NCBI RefSeq assembly: GCF_046630445.1
Contig: NC_092333.1
Span: 720,060,001 to 720,124,000, forward strand
DNA length: 64,000 nt
Direction of reading: 5' to 3'
Source: Rutidosis leptorrhynchoides
Lineage: Eukaryota > Streptophyta > Magnoliopsida > Asterales > Asteraceae
The notes beneath the pieces were generated by a model. The model had not been told where the DNA came from. It saw nothing but the letters and a program-made list of their open reading frames with translations, and made no database searches. Positions 46,588-59,978 of this stretch are shown piece by piece (positions within the stretch are counted from its first letter, which is position 1; the number at the start of each line of letters is the position of its first letter). The translations under genes were made by a program, and so were the position numbers.

Positions 46588-48382
46588 GTACCTACCCGTT
46601 AAAGAAATTTCGTCCTGAAATTTGAGTGAGGTCGTCATGGCTAACAATAAAAATGTTTTCATGACGAATATGAGTTGATAGATAGAGTTTTATCATTATT
46701 GATTAATATAGATAAAACGATTCGATTATGTGAAACGTACGAGTGAAGCTGTCACAAAAGAGTGAAATGAGGAATTTAAAATTCGTATTACTTTTGACGT
46801 AGTCACGTTTGAATTCCAGAATTCAAGGGATTTAAAAGAAAATCTTGGAAATCTATAAGATCTGATTCATCGGAATTTGTGGAAATTAAGATCTCTATAA
46901 TTAAATGCAATTATCTGTCTAGATTGCTTTGTCTGGTATTTTTACTATAAATGAACTTCTTCTGTTCCATTATTTTCACCACTCCAATACTTTCTTTCTC
47001 GATCCATACTTTCAATGATTTTGAATATGCTTAATCTAACTCTGGTTCTTAACCTCATTCTGACTATCGCAACAATCATTCTTCTATTCCAACTCCCACC
47101 AGAGGAATCTGTTTACTTCTACTTCGCTCTTGGGGTAATTGTGTTTTTCATACTCCCGTGTCTTTATATTGCTATTCGTATTAATGTACACGGTTTGTGA
47201 TTTCAGTGTTGTTGTCGAGTTTTATATCTTCCCTTATATTTCGGAGCTCTTTGCCTTTTTATTCTCTTCTCGACCTCTAGTAAAATGAGTAATGGTTCAG
47301 AATTCGTAAGTATAGAGTTTTGAATGATTATAGTATTCTAAGCAGAAAGGAATGTATTAGCACGATTTGATTTGTCAAATTACCAGAATCCCTGAGGATA
47401 GAACTATCAAGAATATATATTTTCTTGATATGTTTGGAGGTTAAGTAGAATGAAAGAGTTATGCAACATGGTTCATGATAAAGGTATGATCTGTGATCCT
47501 TTATCACGTTCCATTAGAAACTCAGCATGACTTACTGTAATATAATCACGTTGGCCGGGCGTCATTATATTATACTAACTTATACTTCAATTCCCAATAC
47601 TTCTCCACAATTCATTCATAATTTATACTTAGATTTTACAGAGGTTTCCAATATAATGGAATACAGAAAACACGAAGAGGTAGATAATTTCAGAAAAGAA
47701 TATTTATGAAAATATCCTCAGAAATATCGAAGATATTTATGATGATATTTTGGAATTGCAAAGTTCGAAAGTTGATGAAGAAAAATTTTTCGCAAGATTT
47801 TAACATGACTTCGGAGCAAGATATTCTCTAAAGATTCCATTGGATCCAGATTTACCCGGATTCTTTGAATATAGGGTTTGGTCCTTGTATTTTTTTTCCT
47901 TGGTCTCCTTCATGGTTAGCTCAATCCGTTTTTCAGTACCAAAGTTTCTATCGAGCGTTCCCAATCACTCCATTCTTTATCATCAAACTCTTGGCCATTT
48001 AGGCCTTCTACAATTTTACTGTTTCCTCTGCATTTAATGTAGTCATATCTGAATCGTTGGTTATTAATCCGAGTTGTTTTCAGGAGAATTGTGTTTTTAG
48101 ATGATTAAACGCTGATTGTAATCGCCAAGATACAAAGGATGTTTAAGATGAAATCAAGTGGCAACTTGAGGAAATATTTAACTGTAGTAGATGTAATTTA
48201 TTTACGATATTTTAAGTCAAAATGTGTTGTAATTACTATTTCCTACTCTTTTAATACTTTTTAATTGTCCATGATAGTAGTCCAATAGTCCAATAGTTCA
48301 ACCAAAACAAGTATATTATAAGGACATAGTCATATAGGAACAGTTAGCTAGGAACAGTCAGCTAAGATTTAGTTAGTATAGG
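46588..48382 (-). mobile_element. Interior remnant of the minus-strand Tekay-like element
   Basis: Opens with GTACCTACCCGTTAAAGAAA and TTCGTCCTGAAATTT, the reverse complement of the Tekay polypurine region, so this is the inner side of the 3' LTR. No pol domain was found in the next 1.8 kb. The element is either non-autonomous or carries a long 3' non-coding part. The Athila element begins at 48383 and cuts it off. Confidence 0.6.
47015..47200 (+). CDS. Small hydrophobic ORF, antisense to the host retroelement
   Basis: 61 residues from the ATG at 47015. Two hydrophobic stretches, LTLVLNLILTIATIILLF (about residues 8-25) and FYFALGVIVFFILPCLYIAI (about 35-54), separated by QLPPEES, predict a two-pass membrane protein. 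It lies on the strand opposite to the LTR orientation, just inside the polypurine tract. The nearby plus-strand open frame at 47527-47709 could belong with it but shows no family features. Not recognised; it may be chance, though AT-rich DNA often yields hydrophobic frames. Confidence 0.3.
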   Translation: MILNMLNLTLVLNLILTIATIILLFQLPPEESVYFYFALGVIVFFILPCLYIAIRINVHGL

Positions 48383-48813
48383 TGATAATGCTAAAAACGA
48401 ACATATATTTCATAGCATTTTTCCTCAAGAAAGACAAGCTTTTAGTTACAATTGTTCTATTTACAAGTGATATTCGTTTAAATAATAAAAGGTGAAGACA
48501 AAAGACAGATTCAACGAATTGAAGACGCAAACGACCAAAAAGCTCAAAAGTACAAAAGACAATCAAAGAGGTTCCAATTATTGATAAGAAACGTCTCGAA
48601 ATTACAAGAGTACAAGATTCAAAACACAAAGTACAAGATATTAAATTGTACGCAAGGACGTTCGAAAATCCGGAACCGGGACTAGAGTCAACTCTCAACG
48701 CTCGACGCAACGGACTAAAAATTACAAGTCAACTATGCACATAAATATAATATAATATTTAAATAATTCTTATAATTATTTATATATTATAATAAATAAT
48801 AAAAACCGTCATT

Positions 48814-48861
48814 CTCCGCGACTCGCGGAGTTTGAAGAGTATTTCACCGCGAGTCGCGGAG
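48814..48861. repeat. 48-nt stem-loop module, 5' LTR copy
   Basis: Arm CTCCGCGACTCGCGGAG, 16-nt spacer starting TTTGAAG, then arm CCGCGAGTCGCGGAG. The second arm is the exact reverse complement of the first 15 bases of the first, and each arm is itself almost a palindrome. It stands just upstream of the TATA box. Confidence 0.9.
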
Positions 48862-48880
48862 CCCCAAAAGTCAAATTTTC

Positions 48881-48889
48881 CTATAAAAG
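48881..48889 (+). promoter_or_regulatory. TATA box of the Athila LTR promoter
   Basis: CTATAAAAG, the best TATA box in the LTR, placed about 500 bp from the LTR start as expected between U3 and R. Confidence 0.65.
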
Positions 48890-50346
48890 CAACCGAATTC
48901 TGATCGCAAATTATCATCTTTTTTTCTCCTCATTCATACGATATATTTATATTTATAATTTATATTTTAATTTTAATTTTAATTATAATTCTAATAATAA
49001 GGGTATGTTAGCGAATATTGTAAGGGTGTAAGTCGAAATTCTGTCCGTGTAACGCTACGCTATTTTTAATCATTGTAAGTTATGTTCAACCTTTTTACAT
49101 TAATGTCTCGTAGCTAAGTTATTATTATGCTTATTTAAAACGAAGTAATCATGATGTTGGGCTAATTACTAAAATTGGGTAATTGGGCTTTGTACCATAA
49201 TTGGGGTTTGGACAAAAGAACGACACTTATGGAAATTAGACTATGGGCTATTAATGGGCTTTATATTTGTTTAACTAAATGATAGTTTGTTAATGTTAAT
49301 ATAAAGATTTACAATTGGGCGTCCCTATAAATTACCATATACACTCGATCGGACACGATGGGCTGGGTATTTATATGTACGAATAATCGTTCATCTAACC
49401 GGACACGGGAACGGGTTAATAGCCACTAGAATAATTAAAACAGGGGTGAAATTATGTACAAGGACACTTGGTATAATTGATAACAAAATATTAAAACCTT
49501 GGGTTACACTCAGTCGACATCCTGGTGTAATTATTAAACAAAGTATTAAAATCTTGTTACAGTTTAAGTCCCCAATTAGTTGGAATATTTAACTTCGGGT
49601 ATAAGGATAATTTGACGAGGACACTCTCATTTTATATTTATGACTGATGGACTGTTATGGACAAAAACCAGACGGACATATTAAATAATCCAGGACAAAG
49701 GACAATTAACCCATGGGCATAAAACAAAAATCAACACGTCAAACATCATGATTACGGAAGTTTAAATAAGCATAATTCTTTTATTTCATATTTAATTTCC
49801 TTTATTTTATATTTAATTGCACTTCTAAATATCGCATTTTTATTATTATTGTATTTAATTGCACTTTTAATTATCGTACTTTTTAATTATCGCAAGTTTA
49901 TTTTATCGCACTTTTATTATTCGCAATTTCATTATCGTTATTTACTTTATGCTTTAATTTAAGTCTTGTATTCATTTTTAATATTTTACATTTGGTTTTA
50001 ACTGCGACTAAAGTTTTAAAATCGACAAACCGGTCATTAAACGGTAAAAACCCCCCTTTATAATAATAATATTACTTATATATATATATATTTGTATTTT
50101 TATAAAAGTAAACTAATATAGCGTTAAGCTTTGTTTAAAGATTTTCCCTGTGGAACGAACCGGACTTACTAAAAACTACACTACTGTATGATTAGGTACA
50201 CTGCCTATAAGTGTTGTAGCAAGGTTTAAGTATATCCATTCTATAAATAAATAAATATCTTGTGTAAAATTGTATCGTATTTAATAGTATTTCCTGCAAA
50301 AATTTAATAGTATTTTATACCACTCCGCTACCGCACCAAGTATTTT

Positions 50347-50363
50347 TGGCGCCGCTGCCGGGG
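50347..50363 (+). promoter_or_regulatory. Primer binding site of the Athila element
   Basis: TGGCGCCGCTGCCGGGG matches the aspartate-tRNA-type site used by Athila and Tat elements. About 11 bases separate it from the presumed LTR end. Confidence 0.88.
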
Positions 50364-50806
50364 GTCTTTCTAAACGCCGGAAGCGCAACGCTAATATATA
50401 TAAAAAAAAAGAGTTTTAGTTTACTTCTATTAAAAGTCGCTTTTGTAAAAATACGTTTTAAATATTCGAAAATATAAAAAGAAAAACAAAAATATAAGTA
50501 TTTTTAAGATTTTGTTAAATATTTAAGTTTTATAAAGTTTCTTTATTTTTATTTTATAACAACATAAGTTTTATTTAAGTATTTTGTTTTTATTTAAAAA
50601 CATAAAAAAATATATATATAAATCTAGTTTTAAGCATTTTATTTATTAAAATTATAAAGTAGTTCTATTTTATTTAAGTTTTTAAAATATAAGTTTTTAT
50701 ACACATATTTTTTTTAACAGAAAAAATTAAAAACAGAAAAATAAATAAATAAATAAATAAAGAAAAACGCGTCGAATTTAAATAACCTATCAGCTGAATT
50801 TTGGAA

Positions 50807-50854
50807 CCCCGCGACTCGCGGGGTTTGAAGCTTTGAATACCGCAAGTCGCGGAG
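50807..50854. repeat. 48-nt stem-loop module, leader copy
   Basis: CCCCGCGACTCGCGGGG, 16-nt spacer starting TTTGAAG, then CCGCAAGTCGCGGAG. Same layout and length as the LTR copy, with two arm mismatches. Lies in the leader between the primer site and gag. Confidence 0.88.
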
Positions 50855-51853
50855 CTGCTCTGACACGCTGACAGAACCCTAATTTCACATTAATTACGGA
50901 TTATATTATAATTATTAATATAAAACCCTAATTAGGTTTTAATTAATTATTAATTTTAGTTTTTATTATTATTTTGTTTAATTAGTTTAATTAAAATATT
51001 AAATTAATAGTTTTATTAATTAAATAATATAAAAATAATATTTTTATAAAAATTGTACTTTTTACAACTTTTTGTATATTTTTATATTTTGTCCCTTTTT
51101 AATCGTTGTAGCATAATATTTGTATTTTTAGCTCATATTTAGTTTTAAACTTAGTTTTTGCTATAGTTATTTTTACTCCTAGATTTTTAGGCTTTGCCGT
51201 AAAATTCCTTAAGTGCTTTTTCTTTAGACTAAGATTTAGGTGCTTTAGAATTTTGCGACGCCTTTTTAAGTTTTAGTTTCTTTTTAAGTTATTTCCATTT
51301 GGGATTTAGTTTTTCCTGTAAGCTTTAATATTTTTAGACGACTTTTACCTATGTATCAATTATCATTCCAATTAGTAATTTCAATTTGCGATTATAATTT
51401 TAAGTTAGTTGTAGTAATAAGGTTAGGTTAGCCAAGTATTTTTAAGTTTTATAAGTTTCTTTTATTTTTTCGTCACCTTTTATTTTTCAACCATTTTTCT
51501 TTTTCGACCTTTTTCGACGAACTCTTTTTCTTTCTTATTTCTCGCTATTCTAGTTTTAGGACATAGATTTTTATTCTACTTCTTATCTAAATTTCTTAAA
51601 ATTACGAAAATTTATTTTGAGTGGTTAAATTGATAGACATCAAAATTTTCTGGTTCGTAGTAATAGTTGGATTTGTACGTGGACCGGGTTATTGGAGCCA
51701 AACAGTCCTCAATTATATTGAGACCAAACGAATCCTGCCCCTCTGCTGCATCTTTTGGCTATTCAAAACGTGGGCAAAATCAGAAAAGTCTATTGATTGG
51801 ATAACTTATTATAATTTTTCTTTCCTTTTTAAAACTAATAGGATATTCAGTGA

Positions 51854-54800
51854 ATGCACCGAGCAAGACGTTCACCACCTTTTGTACGTTCACCACCTGT
51901 AACTAGATCAAGACATTTAGCAAATATAACCGCCGTTGATTTTTCTTTAGAATCGTCATCCAGTAGACCAAGTACTTCAGTTCAAATTTCCGATAATCCA
52001 TTTTTTGAACCCGACCTCACAATTGAGAATCCGGAAAATATTCAGGAACGGTTCGTAGATCCTGAACCATTAAACTTTCCTCCGGAGCCACCAATTATTC
52101 AAACAGAGATTGTTGAGGAACGAACCATTAAATCAGAATCATCTAGTGATACCGATTCAACAAATTCAATTATGGAGAATCTGGAACCTTTAAGTATGGA
52201 AGACCGAATGAGAGCTAAACGCACTGGCCAAGGTCACACAATTACTCATCCAGACATTAATGCGCCATATTATGAAATCAAAGGACAAATTCTACACATG
52301 GTGACTAATCAATGCCAATTTAGTGGTGCGCCGAAGGAAGATCCAAATGAACATCTACGTACCTTTAATAGGATCTGCACACTATTTAAAATCCGAGAAG
52401 TGGAGGATGAACAGATATATCTCATGTTATTTCCCTGGACTTTAAAGGGAGAAGCCAAAGATTGGTTGGAATCGTTACCTGAAGGGGCGATCGATACATG
52501 GGACGTTTTAGTTGACAAATTTCTTAAACAATTCTTTCCTGCATCTAAAGCCGTAAGACTTCAAGCAGAAATTGTTACGTTCACACAGAAACCAAATGAA
52601 ACTCTATATGAGGCGTGGACTAGATATGGAAAGTTGTTAAGAGGATGTCCGCAACATGGTTTAGACACCTGTCAAATAGTACAAATATTCTACCAAGGAT
52701 GCGACATCACTACAAGAAAAGACATAGATATAGCAGCTGGTGGTTCTATTATGAAGAAAACTGAAACTGATGCTTACAAAATTATTGATAATACTGCTTC
52801 CCACTCACATGAGTGGCACCAAGAAAAAGACATCGTTAGATCATCTAAAGCAGCTAGAGCCGATTCTAGCCATGACTTAGATTCCATTTCCGCAAAGATA
52901 GATGCTGTGGAGAGACGAATGGAAAAGATGACTAAAGATATTCACTCAATACGAATTAGTTGTGAGCAGTGTGGAGGACCACATTTGACAAAAGATTGTC
53001 TCAGTATTGAATTAACAATGGAACAAAGAGAGAATATTTCATACATAAACCAAAGGCCTGGAAATAATTATCAGAATAATTATCAACCGCCAAGACCGAT
53101 TTACAATCAAAACCAGAATTATAACAGAAATATTCCATACAACAACCAACAAGGTCCTAGCAATCAACAAGTATCCAATAATACTTATAATCAGCAAAGA
53201 CCTAATTTTCAAAACAAACCACCACAACAAACCGATGATAAAAAGCCGAATTTAGAAGATATGATGACGAAGCTAGTTGAAACTCAAACGCAGTTTTTCA
53301 CATCTCAGAAACAAACCAATGAACAAAATGCTCAAGCATTTAGAAATCAACAAGCTTCTATTCAAAATCTGGAACAAGAAGTGAGTAACCTAGCAAGGTT
53401 AATAGGTGAAAGAAAACCGGGAAGTCTACCTAGTGATACAAATGCTAACCCCCGGAGTGAAACAGCTAAAGCCATTACCACAAGAAGTGGCACAACACTT
53501 AAACCACCTGAAATACTTGTAACTTCTGATGAAGCCATTCCTACTCCACAAGAACCACAACCTGATCAAGATAAGGAAAAAGAACCGGTAGTTGAAAAGG
53601 TTAATGAAGATAATACAGTTAAGGATAAACCTTATGTTAAACCATACCAACCACCACTTCCTTACCCGAGTAAAATAAAGAAAGAGAAACTTGAAGCCGA
53701 GCAATCCAAATTCTTGGATATGTTTAAACAGATAAATGTAAATCTTCCTTTCATTGATGTGATTTCAGGAATGCCTAGATATGCTAAATTCTTGAAAGAT
53801 CTAATTTCAAATAGAAAGAAAATGGAAGAACTCTCGGCTGTTACTATGAATGCTAATTGTTCAGCAGTGCTGTTGAATAAGATACCAGAAAAATTATCTG
53901 ATCCAGGAAGTTTCACAATTCCATGTTTTCTGGGTAATCTTAGTTCAATAGAAGCATTGGCAGACTTAGGTGCTAGTATAAATCTAATGCCGTATTCACT
54001 ATACACTAAACTAGACCTTGGAGAATTGAAACCAACCAGAATAAGCATACAACTAGCCGATAGATCAATAAAATATCCTAGAGGGATAATGGAGAACATG
54101 CTAGTTAAAGTTGGTACTTTAGTATTTCCAGTAGATTTTGTTGTTTTGGACATGGAAGAAGATTCTCAAGTTCCTCTCATATTAGGAAGACCATTCTTAA
54201 ACACGGCTAAAGCAATGATAGACGTGTTCGGTAAGAAACTGACCCTAAGTATAGAGGATGAGAGTGTTACCTTTTCAGTTGATAGAGCAATGCAACAACC
54301 ACAATCTGCAGATGATACATGTTATTATATTCAAACTATAGATGCACATGCAAAATTATTAGAAGAATTTCCAGAATTACAAGGAACAGGAGAATGTTCT
54401 TTAGGAGAAGGTAATGAACCAATTGATGAAGCTGAAATGTTAGCTACACTTATAGCTAATGGATATGAACCAACAACAGAAGAAATTCAAATGCTAAAAG
54501 AAGAAGACAGATATCGATACAAATCATCGATAGAAGAACCTTCGAAATTAGAGTTAAAGCCACTTCCAAACCATTTGGAATACGCTTATTTACATGGTGA
54601 TTCTGAATTACCTGTAATAATATCGTCTTCTCTTACTGAAAATGAGAAATCACAACTCATTTCTGTGTTGAAAGCTCATAAACCAGCCATTGCATGGAAG
54701 ATTCATGATATTAAAGGAATAAGTCCTTCGTATTGCACACATAAAATCCTTATGGAAGAAGGTCATAAAACGTATGTGCAAAGCCAACGAAGACTAAATC

Positions 54801-57457
54801 CTAATATGCAAGATGTAGTTAAGAAAGAGATTATTAAACTGCTAGATGCAGGTTTAATTTATCCAATCTCTGATAGTCCATGGGTAAGCCCAGTTCAATG
54901 CGTGCCTAAGAAGGGTGGCATGACTGTCATCACAAATGAAAAAGATGAGCTTATTCCTACTAGGACTGTAACAGGATGGCGTGTGTGTATTGATTATAGA
55001 AAATTAAATGACGCCACCAGAAAAGATCACTTTCCCTTACCTTTCATAGATCAAATGTTGGAAAGATTAGCCGGAAATAGTTACTATTGTTTTCTAGATG
55101 GATTTTCCGGATATTTTCAAATTCCAATAGCACCCGAAGATCAAGAGAAAACCACATTCACGTGCCCTTATGGTACTTTTGCTTACAAACGCATGCCATT
55201 TGGACTTTGTAACGCCCCTGCAACCTTTCAAAGGTGTATGATGGCGATTTTTCACGACATGATAGAAGAATGCATGGAAGTATTCATGGATGACTTTTCA
55301 GTCTTCGGTGATACATTTAAATCATGTCTAGTTAATCTGGAACGAATGCTAATTAGATGCGAAAAATCAAATCTAGTACTTAATTGGGAGAAATGCCATT
55401 TCATGGTTAAAGAAGGCATCGTTCTTGGACATAAAATTTCAAAAGAAGGAATTGAAGTGGATAGAGCTAAAGTAGATGTAATTGCTAAACTTCCACATCC
55501 CACCAATGTTAGAGGAGTTAGGAGTTTTCTAGGGCATGCCGGTTTTTACCGACGTTTCATAAAAGATTTTTCAAAAATTGCCACTCCTATGAATAAACTC
55601 CTAGAAAAGGATGCTCCATTCATCTTTTCAGATGAGTGTATCAAATCTTTTAATATTCTTAAAGAGAAACTCACTAATGCGCCGATCATGATAACACCAA
55701 ATTGGAATCTACCATTTGAACTAATGTGCGATGCAAGTGATTTTGCAATGGGAGCCGTTTTAGGACAAAGGATTGAAAAACAATTTCAACCTATATATTA
55801 TGCTAGTAAGACATTACAAGGAGCACAAACGAACTATACAACTACTGAAAAAGAACTCCTTGCTATTGTCTTTGCTTTTGACAAATTTCGATCATATCTC
55901 GTTCTAGCAAAAACGGTGGTCTATACCGACCATTCTGCTCTTAGATACCTATTTTCAAAACAAGATGCTAAACCAAGATTAATCCGTTGGATCTTACTCT
56001 TACAAGAGTTTGATATTGAAATTCGAGATAAAAGAGGAGCATAAAATCTCGCCGCTGATCATCTTTCTCGTCTTGAAAATCCCGATTTAGAAGTTCTAAA
56101 TGAATCAGCCATAAAAGACAACTTTCCTGATGAATATCTATTGAAAATAGATTATAAAGAAATCCTATGGTTTGCAGACTATGCAAACTACTTAGTTTGT
56201 GGATTCCTTGAAAAAGGATTAACGTACCAAAGACGAAAGAAATTCTTCAGTGATATAAAACACTATTTTTGGGAAGATCCACATCTGTTTAAAAGTTGTC
56301 CCGATGGAATAATACGCCGATGTGTATTTGGAGATGAAGCTAGTAAAATATTAAACCATTGTCACACAGGACCAACAGGAGGGCATTATGGGCCTCAACT
56401 AACAGCAAGAAAAGTTTATGATGCTGGATTCTATTGGCCTACAATTTACAAAGACGTACACCTTCTTTGCAAATCCTGTGATGCTTGTCAAAGGGCCGGA
56501 AAAATAAGTCAACGTGATGAAATGCCACAAAATGTCATTCAAGTATGTGAAGTATTTGACATTTGGGGTATTGACTTTATGGGTCCATTTCCAAAATCTC
56601 ATAATAATCTATATATACTCGTAGCCATTGATTATGTATCTAAATGGGCGGAAGCACAAGCTCTCCCAACTAACGATGCACGAGTTGTAGTCAACTTTTT
56701 AAAACGTCTTTTTGCGAGGTTTGGAACACCGAAAGCTTTAATAAGTGATCGGGGTACTCATTTCTGTAATAATCAACTTGAGAAAGTTCTTAAAAGATAT
56801 GGAGTAACTCATAAAATCTCCACCGCATATCATCCACAAACAAGTGGACAAGTTGAAAATACCAACCGAGCTTTAAAACGTATTCTAGAGAAAACCGTAG
56901 GATCAAATCCGAAGGAATGGTCCATTAAATTGGAGGATGCACTCTGGGCTTTTAGAACAGCCTACAAAACTCCAATTGGAACCACACCTTTTAGACTTGT
57001 TTATGGAAAAGTATGTCATCTTCCAGTAGAAATTGAACACAAAGCATTTTGGGCTTTGAAGACATGTAATCTTGATTTACATGAAGCCGGACGTCTACGA
57101 TTAAGTCAACTAAACGAATTAGAAGAATTAAGACATGAAGCATACGAAAATTCGTTAATCTATAAAGAAAGAACGAAGAAATGGCATGATAAAAGAATCA
57201 GAAGTTCAAAAGAATTTAAAGAAGGAGACAGAGTTCTTCTTTTCAATTCACGATTCAAGCTATTTCCTGGAAAATTGAAATCAAGATGGTCTGGACCATT
57301 CATAGTCAAAAGAGTTTTCCCATACGAAACGATAGAATTAATAAATTCAAATGGGATTGAATTTAAAGTTAATGGTCACAGAGTTAAACATTACATACAT
57401 GGTCCGATGGAAGTCGACAACGAAGTTAATCACAATTTCGACACCACAGCTAACTAA
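51854..57457 (+). pseudogene. gag-pol of the Athila element
   Basis: gag domain at about 52260-52720 (GEAKDWLESLPEGAIDTWD, KFLKQFFPASKAVRLQ) and a CCHC knuckle CEQCGGPHLTKDC near 52963. A Gln/Asn-rich linker follows. Protease with DLGASINLMPYS near 53965, reverse transcriptase with VCIDYRKLNDATRKDHFPLP near 54983 and the FMDD box near 55282, RNase H with CDASDFAMGAVLGQ near 55728, and integrase with its zinc region ([19 protein letters not shown] near 56384; [11 protein letters not shown]). The integrase core carries DFMGPFPKS near 56573, [10 protein letters not shown] near 56746 and [14 protein letters not shown] near 56831. No chromodomain follows, as expected for Athila. Nearly open throughout. 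Confidence 0.92.
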
Positions 57458-57630
57458 GTGTGGGGAGAATCAAGTCTTTAAAGGATAATATGTATTTCTG
57501 ATAGAGTTAGATTGTCTGTTTTCGTGTAGTTCTCGAAAATGGAACCCGAATGGTCTTTTCCTAGCAGACCCTAAAGAACTAGTCTTCTCCCCCCATTCTG
57601 AATTTTTATTTTTTTTTAGGTTTTTACAAA

Positions 57631-58047
57631 ATGAAGACTGCCTGTGAACTAAACCATGGTCTAATGCTACACGCTTTGATCACTAAAAGAAATAATGACA
57701 TACTACCAAGTGAAATAGTATCAGTAATCAGAGAAAGAATGGATGGAGTTAGAAAAGAATCCAGATGCGAAGATAATAAGTTACAATTTGGTAAAGGAAA
57801 ATCAAAATCCGCAGCGAAAAGAAGAGCACGACACCTAGAAAGATGTCACAAATGCGGAAAATGGTCACATGGAGGTAAATGTTCAAATAATCAAACCTAT
57901 TCAAATACCGAATTTGTTACTTTATGCAGAGACGGACCGTTCATATGTTTAGAAGAAAAGACACTGAATGCTCGAGGTTACGCCTATGTAGCCATGGAAA
58001 ACCAATTAAACCGACTATCTTATGAATGGGATAGATCATATAACTAA
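57631..58047 (+). CDS. Small basic ORF with Cys/His cluster, downstream of Athila pol
   Basis: 138 residues, open from the ATG at 57631. A Lys/Arg-rich centre (KGKSKSAAKRRARHLERC, about residues 51-68) leads into CHKCGKWSHGGKC, a zinc-knuckle-like Cys/His cluster, then a C-terminal part with LCRDGPFICLEEKTLNARGY. It lies about 170 bp after pol on the same strand, in the place where Athila elements sometimes have small extra ORFs. The cluster and basic charge suggest nucleic-acid binding. I do not recognise a named family. Confidence 0.55.
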   Translation: MKTACELNHGLMLHALITKRNNDILPSEIVSVIRERMDGVRKESRCEDNKLQFGKGKSKSAAKRRARHLERCHKCGKWSHGGKCSNNQTYSNTEFVTLCRDGPFICLEEKTLNARGYAYVAMENQLNRLSYEWDRSYN

Positions 58048-59012
58048 GAAATCTATTCCACAGGTATGTCTGTACAGTTTTTATTTTTATTTTTATTTTT
58101 AACCTTTTGATAATAAACGCTAATTTGTTCGCTAAAAAGTATTAAATGGGTATTGAATAAAATTAGGTTTGGCGACCGAAATTATTGATATCATTCAAAA
58201 AAATTTATTACATCACTGCGAAATTTAACGTTTATTCTTAAGGTATAAATATCTTTAAACAATCAACCCAAAATATTTCAAAAATTCGTCATGAGTTAAA
58301 TTAGGTTTTGGAACCGAAATTACTTTACCGAAAAGAGGGGCGCATATTTTTGATAATATTTGATTGATTAAAGTGGGATAAAAAGCCAAAAAGATTTTTA
58401 ATTTTATTTTTACCATGTTTTTAAAATTAATATTTAAATCTTAAATTAATATTGTAAACTTTGTAAAAAAAAATATATTTTTAAAATTGTAAATATTTGA
58501 AAAATTAATATAAGTTTGGTATGAATTTATAATATAAATTTTTAAATTAAGTTTGGTGTGAATTTTTAATTTTTAAAAAATATAAATTTTTAATTTTATG
58601 CATTTCGAATTTTAAGTTTGGTGTGAATTTTTAATATAAATTTTGAATTTTATATTTAAGTTGTGTGAATTTAAAAACAAAAATTTACTTTATCTCATTA
58701 AGTTAAAAATATGATTTTTAAAATTCGTCTTAAGTTGAAGACTAGGTCTTTGAACCGAAATTGCTTTACCCGAGAGAGGGACGAGAACTTTTATTATCAT
58801 TATTTTTAATCTCGTTGAATTAAAGTATGCCAAAAACATTAAAAAACCCCAAAAATCTTAGCTTTTAAAACAATCGCTACAAAAAGACAAATTTTAAAAT
58901 TTTGTCGAGGGACGGACTAGGACATCGATCCGAAACGACCTCGTCCTAAATAACAAGGGAAACAAAATTTTAAAATTAAGTACTTAATTGTTTCATAAGT
59001 TAATGATTATAT

Positions 59013-59018
<6 letters not shown>
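58048..59018 (+). other. Athila inter-ORF spacer with recurring short motifs
   Basis: Non-coding, AT-rich. AAGTTTGGTGTGAATTTTT recurs about three times at 58512-58640. A CCGAAATTA.T motif after TTAGGTTT or CTAGGTCTT recurs near 58162, 58300 and 58740, and again near 61995 beyond the next ORF. Confidence 0.6.

Positions 59019-59110
<92 letters not shown>
59019..59110. repeat. (TA)n microsatellite in the Athila element
   Basis: About 46 TA units ending directly before the third stem-loop module. Confidence 0.95.
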
Positions 59111-59111
<1 letters not shown>

Positions 59112-59115
59112 CAAA

Positions 59116-59164
59116 CTCCGCGACTCACGGAGTTTGAAGGCTTAAATGCCGCGAGTCGCGGGAG
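59116..59164. repeat. Stem-loop module, copy before the env-like ORF
   Basis: CTCCGCGACTCACGGAG, 16-nt spacer starting TTTGAAG, then CCGCGAGTCGCGGGAG. Same order and spacing as the LTR copy with small changes. Lies about 860 bp upstream of the ATHILA ORF-1-type gene. Confidence 0.88.
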
Positions 59165-59978
59165 TACCGGATTACAGAAAAAAAATAAAGAGCTGCAACA
59201 GCTCAGTTTCACACTCCACAACTCAAACAAACTGCGAAAAAAAACCCACGAAAAACCCGAAAAAAACCCCCCAAAATCACAATTTTTAACCGTTAATCAC
59301 CAAATCTTTTACTAAAATCATGTTGAGAAGGATGCTATCTAGGAATTACTCAAGAAAAACGGTAAATTTCTACACCTAAACACCATTTAATCCGAAATTA
59401 GTGTTCTTGAGCAATTTTTTCCCCAATTTGATTTTGATGCTTTTTAGTGTAATTAGGCTTAAATTGTTTATGTATTATGCTTGTATAACCTAGATTGATG
59501 CTATTTAACATGATTAGAAGCCTTAAACTTCAAATTTTGAATAATCTAGGGTTTGTGTTCTTGAGCAATTTGGGGCTTTTTGATATAAACAGGTTATGGC
59601 CGATTTTTGTCATGAATTATTGCTAAATTAAGTAGTGTAACATGTTTAGGTAGTTAAATGATCCAAACTTTGAGCCTAAACATGATTTTGAGAATTAAAG
59701 TGGACTTTTTCAAGTCTAAAATTCATGAACTTGATTTTTGAAAGATAATGCCATTTGAAACTTGTTTAATTGCTAGTAATGATTATTTTGACATGTTATT
59801 TGAGTTGAATGCTTATGAACTTGGCGAACATTTTCGTATATGCTTATTTGAAAAAGTGTAGATTTGATAAAAATGTGAAAATAAGCTTAAGTTTAAAATG
59901 TCATTGTAATTATTTTGATTGATGATTTTACTGACACTAATGCATATTTGGATGCACAAAAATTGTGTTTGATGTGTT

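Larger units (their letters stand above)
48383..50335 (+). repeat. 5' LTR of the Athila element
   Basis: Starts TGATAATGCTAAAAACG and ends near CTACCGCA, about 1.95 kb. The first 579 bp recur at 63422-64000. A TATA box (CTATAAAAG) lies at 48881, 20 bases downstream of the stem-loop module. The minus-strand open frame over its start is repeated in both LTRs and is not a gene. Confidence 0.88.

Noticed and set aside
48369-48710. Minus-strand open frame of 113 residues, repeated at 63405-63749
   Set aside because: It is repeated only because it lies in both LTRs; no family features and opposite to element transcription.
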